A DNA stretch of 7,367 nt, taken from the NCBI GenBank assembly GCA_049292975.1, contig JBATRZ010000052.1, forward strand, positions 1 through 7,367, given 5' to 3'. The translations under genes were made by a program, and so were the position numbers. The DNA comes from JBGSWE01 sp049292975 (GTDB taxonomy: Bacteria; Patescibacteriota; Saccharimonadia; Saccharimonadales; JACDBH01). The notes beneath the pieces were generated by a model. The model worked only from the letters and a program-made list of their open reading frames with translations. It ran no database searches and had not been told where the DNA came from. Of this stretch, positions 4,003 to 7,367 are shown one piece after another (within the stretch, counting starts at the first letter, position 1; every line of letters begins with the position of its first letter).

Positions 4003-5537
4003 TAGATGTCGTGGAAGATAGAGATGCGCGCACCGAGTGAATTCAAGCGCTCGGCCAGGTCTTCGTAGCCGCGGTTGATAGTGTAGACATTACGCAAAGA
4101 CGAAGTGCCGCGGGCGGCGAGCATGCCGATGAGCAGCAGGCTGGCGGGCCTCAGCGCAGGTGGACAGACAACATCGCCGTGCGTAAAAACAGTCGGTCCG
4201 TTGATATAGATGCGGTGCGGATCGGCCAGCTCGACATTCATACCGATTTTGGTCATTTCGGTGTAGTAGATAGCGCGGTTCTCAAACATCCAGTCGTGTA
4301 TGAGAGTGCGCCCGCTGGCGACACCGCAAATTGGCACGAAGTACGGTATGTTATCGGGGTTGATGCCGGGCCATAGGTTCGGGTGCAACTTGTCGGTTGG
4401 GGCTCTTAGCTTGTAATTGTGCTTGTCTATAGTTACATCGGCCAGTTCGGTGATGCCATTATCTGATGGATACGTCTGGCTTACGCGGTACTCCAGCCCC
4501 ATCTTTTTCAGCTTTAGCAGCTCCAAGCCAATCCAGTGTACGGGTACGCGCAAAATCTTAAGTTTGGAGTTGGTAGCGATAGCGGTGGAGATAAAGAACA
4601 TAGCCTCTATGGGGTCTTCGGTAGGTGCAAAGACGACACTTTTTTTGATACTAACTGCGCCCGTAACAGTCAGGATAGGCGAGCCGACACCGTCTATCTT
4701 GACGCCCAGTTTCTTAAGGAAGGCGCATAAGTCCTGCACCATGTAGTCTGCGCTGGCACCTTGTATTACGGTAGTGCCAGGGGTAGATGCGGCAGCCATC
4801 AGGGCATTATTGGTAACCGTATTACCAGATTCATATAGGACTACACGTCCGGCAGGCCGCTTCTTGATTCCGACATGGTAGTGCCCGGTCTTGGCAATGA
4901 CATTCACGCCAAACTGCTCAAGTGCGAACAAATGCGGCGCTATCGTGCGCGAACCTAGCTTGCAGCCGCCGGCGTACGGTATTTTAAAATTGTCATAGGA
5001 GTGCATTAGGGGGCCCAGCAGCATCAGGACGCTGCGTGTCTTGCGTGCGGCTACACGGTCCATGGCTTCTAAGGAAAGTGACTTTGGCGGCTTAATCTCA
5101 AGGTCGTTGTCTTTAAGCCAGCGCACCTTTACGCCTATGCTCTCTAACACCTCGATGATACGGTAGACCTCTTCTATACGGGGGAATGATTTGAACCGTG
5201 TGGTGCCTTTGTTCAGTAAGCTAGCGCAGAGCAGGGCGACGGCGGCATTCTTGCTGCGCTTCAAGGCGATTGACCCAAACAGTTCATGGCCGCCCTCAAT
5301 GCGCAGGTTTACCGCACCCGAGCCCAAGGATACGATCTGCTTGTTCAGCACGTCGCTGATACGTCCCAGCATATCCATGCTTAGGTTTTGCTTGCCTTTT
5401 TCGATGCGGTTCACGGCAGACTGTGAGGTACCTAAGCGGCGCGCAAATTCTGCCTGGGTTAAACCCTTTTCTTGACGGATTTGATAAATGAGCTGGCCGA
5501 TTTTCTCTGAAGTATCGCTCATTCCGCTAGAAACCAC
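4002..5537 (-). CDS. murA: MurA-like enolpyruvyl transferase fused to XRE HTH domain
   Basis: MurA transfers enolpyruvate from PEP to UDP-GlcNAc, the first committed step of peptidoglycan synthesis in the cytoplasm. Of 511 residues, 11-70 are a Cro/C1-type HTH (LTQAEFARRLG, then TSQSAVNRIEKGKQN). Residues 76-511 are the EPSP-synthase-like fold, about the full length of MurA. Conserved sites seen: K96 (SKNAA), R168, C192 in AGGCKLGSR (the PEP-loop cysteine that fosfomycin attacks), R197, R421 (ENR) and R463 (LRPAS). The usual PTDMQ aspartate motif is replaced by WPGINPDN (389-396), so catalysis may differ or use D395. Start: GTG 5537 after GGGAAGG; ATG 5522 is an alternative. The fused HTH and a palindrome in the leader suggest autoregulation. 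It may be a diverged paralogue of the housekeeping MurA rather than the only one. Confidence 0.87.
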   Translation of the reverse strand: MVSSGMSDTSEKIGQLIYQIRQEKGLTQAEFARRLGTSQSAVNRIEKGKQNLSMDMLGRISDVLNKQIVSLGSGAVNLRIEGGHELFGSIALKRSKNAAVALLCASLLNKGTTRFKSFPRIEEVYRIIEVLESIGVKVRWLKDNDLEIKPPKSLSLEAMDRVAARKTRSVLMLLGPLMHSYDNFKIPYAGGCKLGSRTIAPHLFALEQFGVNVIAKTGHYHVGIKKRPAGRVVLYESGNTVTNNALMAAASTPGTTVIQGASADYMVQDLCAFLKKLGVKIDGVGSPILTVTGAVSIKKSVVFAPTEDPIEAMFFISTAIATNSKLKILRVPVHWIGLELLKLKKMGLEYRVSQTYPSDNGITELADVTIDKHNYKLRAPTDKLHPNLWPGINPDNIPYFVPICGVASGRTLIHDWMFENRAIYYTEMTKIGMNVELADPHRIYINGPTVFTHGDVVCPPALRPASLLLIGMLAARGTSSLRNVYTINRGYEDLAERLNSLGARISIFHDI

Positions 5538-5561
5538 TTAACCTTCCCTGAACGTAGTACG
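5519..5561 (-). repeat. 43-base shared leader, copy B (HTH-murA start)
   Basis: This is the inverted partner of 3775-3817 (36/43 identical). It covers the upstream half-site CGTAC, the Shine-Dalgarno sequence GGGAAGG (5548-5542), the GTG at 5537 and the ATG at 5522. Downstream of the ATG the two genes share nothing. Confidence 0.8.
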
Positions 5562-5563
5562 TT
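5551..5563. promoter_or_regulatory. Palindromic operator candidate upstream of murA
   Basis: AACGTA-G-TACGTT is a perfect 13-base palindrome. It lies between the predicted murA start of transcription (near 5572) and its ribosome site, a typical repressor position. A related palindrome occurs at the same place before the small ORF (3775-3787). The XRE domain of the murA product is the obvious candidate ligand, by inference only. Confidence 0.45.
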
Positions 5564-5578
5564 TGAAAATATCGTAAA

Positions 5579-5587
5579 ATTCTAGCA
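5579..5587 (-). promoter_or_regulatory. Extended -10 promoter of murA
   Basis: On the minus strand TGCTAGAAT (5587-5579) matches TG-N-TAnAAT. The predicted start near 5572 gives a leader of about 35 bases that contains the palindrome at 5551-5563. No good -35 is present. Confidence 0.5.
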
Positions 5588-5682
5588 CCATGATGTGGTT
5601 TTATGGTTTTTTGGTGTCTTGCGGGATTCATATGCCCATCAAATATACCACGGATGATATACGCTGTCGAATTGTATATTTT

Positions 5683-5711
5683 TTGTTTTTACCGGGAACT
5701 ACTTATACAAT
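5683..5711 (+). promoter_or_regulatory. Promoter of glyA
   Basis: TTGTTT (5683-5688), a 17-base spacer and TACAAT (5706-5711) give a start near 5718 and a leader of about 59 bases. No riboswitch fold is recognisable in the leader or elsewhere in the 5562-5776 interval, which holds no other gene. Confidence 0.55.
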
Positions 5712-5776
5712 ACCCTTAAGACGAAGGTACATGCAACCGTCATTGCTTTAACTTGCTTAAGGGAGATTTTAAAACT

Positions 5777-7036
5777 ATGCACGACAAGAAGATCCGCGAA
5801 CTAATCCAGAAGGAAACAGACCGGCAGACCCGCGGCCTGGAGATGATACCAAGCGAAAACCACACCTCGGGTGCCGTACTGAACGCCCTTGGCTCCCGCC
5901 TGACCGATAAATACTCGGAAGGCTACCCGGGCATGCGCTATTACGGCGGCTGCGAAGTAGTAGACGAGGTCGAAAATCTAGCCCGCGATTTGGCCAAAGA
6001 GCTGTTTGGGGTCACTCACGCCAATGTCCAAGCGCATTCAGGCAGTCCCGCTAACCTGGCAATTTATTACGCGCTGTGCGATCCCGGCGATACGGTCATG
6101 GGGATGAGCTTGTTTTTCGGCGGCCACATGACACACGGGCTTAAGGTGAACTTTTCTGGTACCTATTACAATTCGGTACAGTACACCACGGATAAAGACG
6201 GATTTATGGACTACGACGCTATCGCCGACTTAGCTGCCGGGCACAAGCCTAAGCTCATCATGAGCGGTACCACTGCGTACCCGCGGCAGATTGATTGGCA
6301 AAAGTTACGCGAAATCGCAGATTCCGTAGGGGCCTGGCTGGCGGCGGATATCTCGCACATCAGCGGACTTATAATAGCTGGTGAGCACCCAAGCCCGGCC
6401 GGTATAGCCGATGTAAGCATGACGACCACGCACAAGACGCTGCGCGGACCGCGCGGCGCATTGATACTGTGCAACGGTAAGCCAAGTAATCCGCTTAAGA
6501 AGCCCGAGCGTACGCGTGAGAACCTGCCAAGCCTGATTGACCGCGCCATTATCCCTGGCTTGCAGGGCGGCCCGCACAACCACCAGACAGCGGCAATTGC
6601 AGTTGCCCTATCAGAGGCATCAACTCCCGAGTTCAAAGAATACGGCAAGCAGATAGTCAAGAATGCAAAGAAACTAGCTGCCGAGCTGACGGCCAGGGGC
6701 TTCAATCTCGTTACCGGCGGCACTGACAATCATCTTATGGTAGTAGACCTGAACAACAAAGGTCTTAGCGGCAAAGAGGGCGAGCGTGCCCTAGGCCTGG
6801 CCGGCATCACGGTCAATAAAAACACCGTGCCGTTCGATCCGCGCAGCCCTTACGACCCCAGCGGCATACGCCTGGGCACGCCTGCGCTTACTACCCGGGG
6901 TATGCGTGAAGAACACATGGTGCAAGTGGCTGGCTGGATAGAACAGGCCGTCAAGCAGCACAAGGACGAGGCGGCTCTGTCCAAGTTGCACGAAGAAATA
7001 ACCGCTTTCGCCGCCGCGTTCCCATTACCCAAGTAA
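5777..7036 (+). CDS. glyA: Serine hydroxymethyltransferase
   Basis: This PLP enzyme interconverts serine plus tetrahydrofolate and glycine plus 5,10-methylene-tetrahydrofolate, feeding one-carbon units and glycine. It has 419 residues, the usual bacterial length. Visible landmarks are IPSENHTS (24-31), the KYSEGYPGMRYYGGCE block (45-60), HSGSPANLA (87-95, where most relatives have SQAN), DISH with D191 and H194 against the PLP ring, TTTHKT with K220 as the Schiff-base lysine, GLQGGPHNH, and the IRLGTPALTTRG motif near the C-terminus. Start: ATG 5777 preceded by AAGGGAG (5759-5765); an in-frame TTG at 5753 is rejected because it lies upstream of that ribosome site. It is divergent from murA and convergent with the murB-like gene. 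Confidence 0.97.
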   Translation: MHDKKIRELIQKETDRQTRGLEMIPSENHTSGAVLNALGSRLTDKYSEGYPGMRYYGGCEVVDEVENLARDLAKELFGVTHANVQAHSGSPANLAIYYALCDPGDTVMGMSLFFGGHMTHGLKVNFSGTYYNSVQYTTDKDGFMDYDAIADLAAGHKPKLIMSGTTAYPRQIDWQKLREIADSVGAWLAADISHISGLIIAGEHPSPAGIADVSMTTTHKTLRGPRGALILCNGKPSNPLKKPERTRENLPSLIDRAIIPGLQGGPHNHQTAAIAVALSEASTPEFKEYGKQIVKNAKKLAAELTARGFNLVTGGTDNHLMVVDLNNKGLSGKEGERALGLAGITVNKNTVPFDPRSPYDPSGIRLGTPALTTRGMREEHMVQVAGWIEQAVKQHKDEAALSKLHEEITAFAAAFPLPK

Positions 7037-7111
7037 GAAAATTCACAGATTGGGATAGACTGCCGCCGTACGTAGTTCTTTACTTCAATCTTACATGTCT
7101 ACAAGTTAAAT

Positions 7112-7129
7112 CAGAGCTTGGCTCTGTTT
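7112..7129 (+). terminator. Weak intrinsic terminator after glyA
   Basis: CAGAGC (7112-7117), loop TTG and GCTCTG (7121-7126) are followed by TTT. The stem is short and the U-tract brief, so termination may be partial. It sits 76 bases past the glyA stop, between convergent genes. Confidence 0.5.
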
Positions 7130-7141
7130 CATTAGTATCCG

Positions 7142-7160
7142 CTAATGGTTTTCCCATTAG
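7142..7160. repeat. 7-bp hairpin overlapping the murB stop
   Basis: CTAATGG (7142-7148) pairs with CCATTAG (7154-7160) around TTTTC. It overlaps the stop codon of the minus-strand murB-like gene. There is no U-tract on the minus strand, so its role in termination is uncertain. Confidence 0.45.
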
Positions 7161-7367
7161 GGCAGTATCTCTGGCTCGCGTTGCAGTTCTACATGGAATT
7201 TCTGGAATACAGCACCCGTAATCATTTGCTCAAAATCCAGCAAGTCTCGAGTCTTCTTGGCCTTATCATTAACAAATACCAGGTTTTGCGTAGGCCAAAG
7301 GCGCATACCGGTCGCTGTGTCTTTGTATGATTTTAATCCGGCCTGCTCTATCAGCCAGCCGGCACCT
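7157..7367 (-). CDS. murB: MurB-like UDP-N-acetylenolpyruvoylglucosamine reductase, C-terminal end
   Basis: An open frame enters from the right edge and stops at TAA (7159-7157), giving 69 residues of the C-terminus. It begins GAGWLIEQAGLKSYK, matching the (A/P)GWLI(E/D)QxGLKG motif of MurB. It continues LVFVNDKAKKTRDLLDFEQ, like the ALVLIN..AKSEDV region of the E. coli-type enzyme. It ends FHVELQREPEILP, aligning with the VxLEPEVRxIG end; the Glu of EPE corresponds to the catalytic glutamate of MurB. The usual KGxRIGGAxV segment is replaced by KSYKDTATGMRLWP, so it is diverged. MurB reduces the MurA product to UDP-MurNAc using NADPH and FAD. The gene runs toward glyA and continues outside the window. 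Confidence 0.82.
   Translation of the reverse strand, partial: GAGWLIEQAGLKSYKDTATGMRLWPTQNLVFVNDKAKKTRDLLDFEQMITGAVFQKFHVELQREPEILP

Noticed and set aside
5712..5776. Glycine or other riboswitch in the glyA leader
   Set aside because: The leader is only about 59 bases with no conserved core or paired helices that I can recognise.
6211..6729. 172-residue minus-strand frame inside glyA
   Set aside because: It is the shadow of a strongly conserved gene on the other strand, with no start signals or family features.
7145..7330. 61-residue plus-strand reading frame at the right end
   Set aside because: It is antisense to the murB-like frame, whose motifs are recognisable; the plus-strand peptide has no family features.

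Overview
The window looks like chromosomal DNA from a small-genome bacterium of the Candidate Phyla Radiation (Patescibacteria), most likely a Saccharibacteria (TM7) relative. This is inferred from gene content, not from a marker gene. The supporting points are an HTH plus LAGLIDADG-like ORF of a kind I recall as common in that radiation, a class E-like sortase beside an LAxTG surface protein, and a MurA with a fused XRE-type DNA-binding domain. TGA is used as a stop (sortase gene) and TGG encodes Trp, so the UGA=Gly code of Gracilibacteria/Absconditabacteria is not in use. Base composition is moderate by eye.

Left part (1-1366): an RNA and palindrome-rich block. An intact tRNA-Arg(UCU) lies on the minus strand (120-196), ends in an encoded CCA and has its own terminator. 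Just upstream of it (251-490) is a second, broken tRNA-Arg copy whose arms are still in order but are separated by two inserts of roughly 105 and 80 bases that contain hairpins. A strong extended -10 promoter points into this broken copy. Divergent from it is a possibly leaderless gene for an HTH/LAGLIDADG-like protein, followed 12 bases later by tRNA-Gly(UCC) and a strong bidirectional terminator.

Middle part (1379-4002): a cell-surface module. A secreted protein with two 70-residue repeats, an SdrD B-like domain and an LAxTG sorting signal (minus strand) is divergently paired with a membrane-anchored sortase (plus strand). A 42-residue single-pass membrane protein follows the sortase.

Right part (4002-7367): cell-wall precursor and one-carbon metabolism. 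A MurA-like enolpyruvyl transferase carrying an N-terminal XRE HTH domain (minus) is divergent from glyA (serine hydroxymethyltransferase, plus). At the right edge is the C-terminal end of a MurB-like reductase (minus), which acts directly after MurA in peptidoglycan synthesis.

Most unusual points: (1) a 43-base leader (36/43 identical, ungapped, with short palindromes) covers the translation start of both the HTH-MurA gene and the small membrane-protein gene, in inverted orientation at either side of murA. It could be the operator of a self-regulating enzyme-repressor. (2) The dissected tRNA-Arg copy lies next to the LAGLIDADG-like gene. (3) A 24-bp imperfect stem lies between the small ORF and murA.
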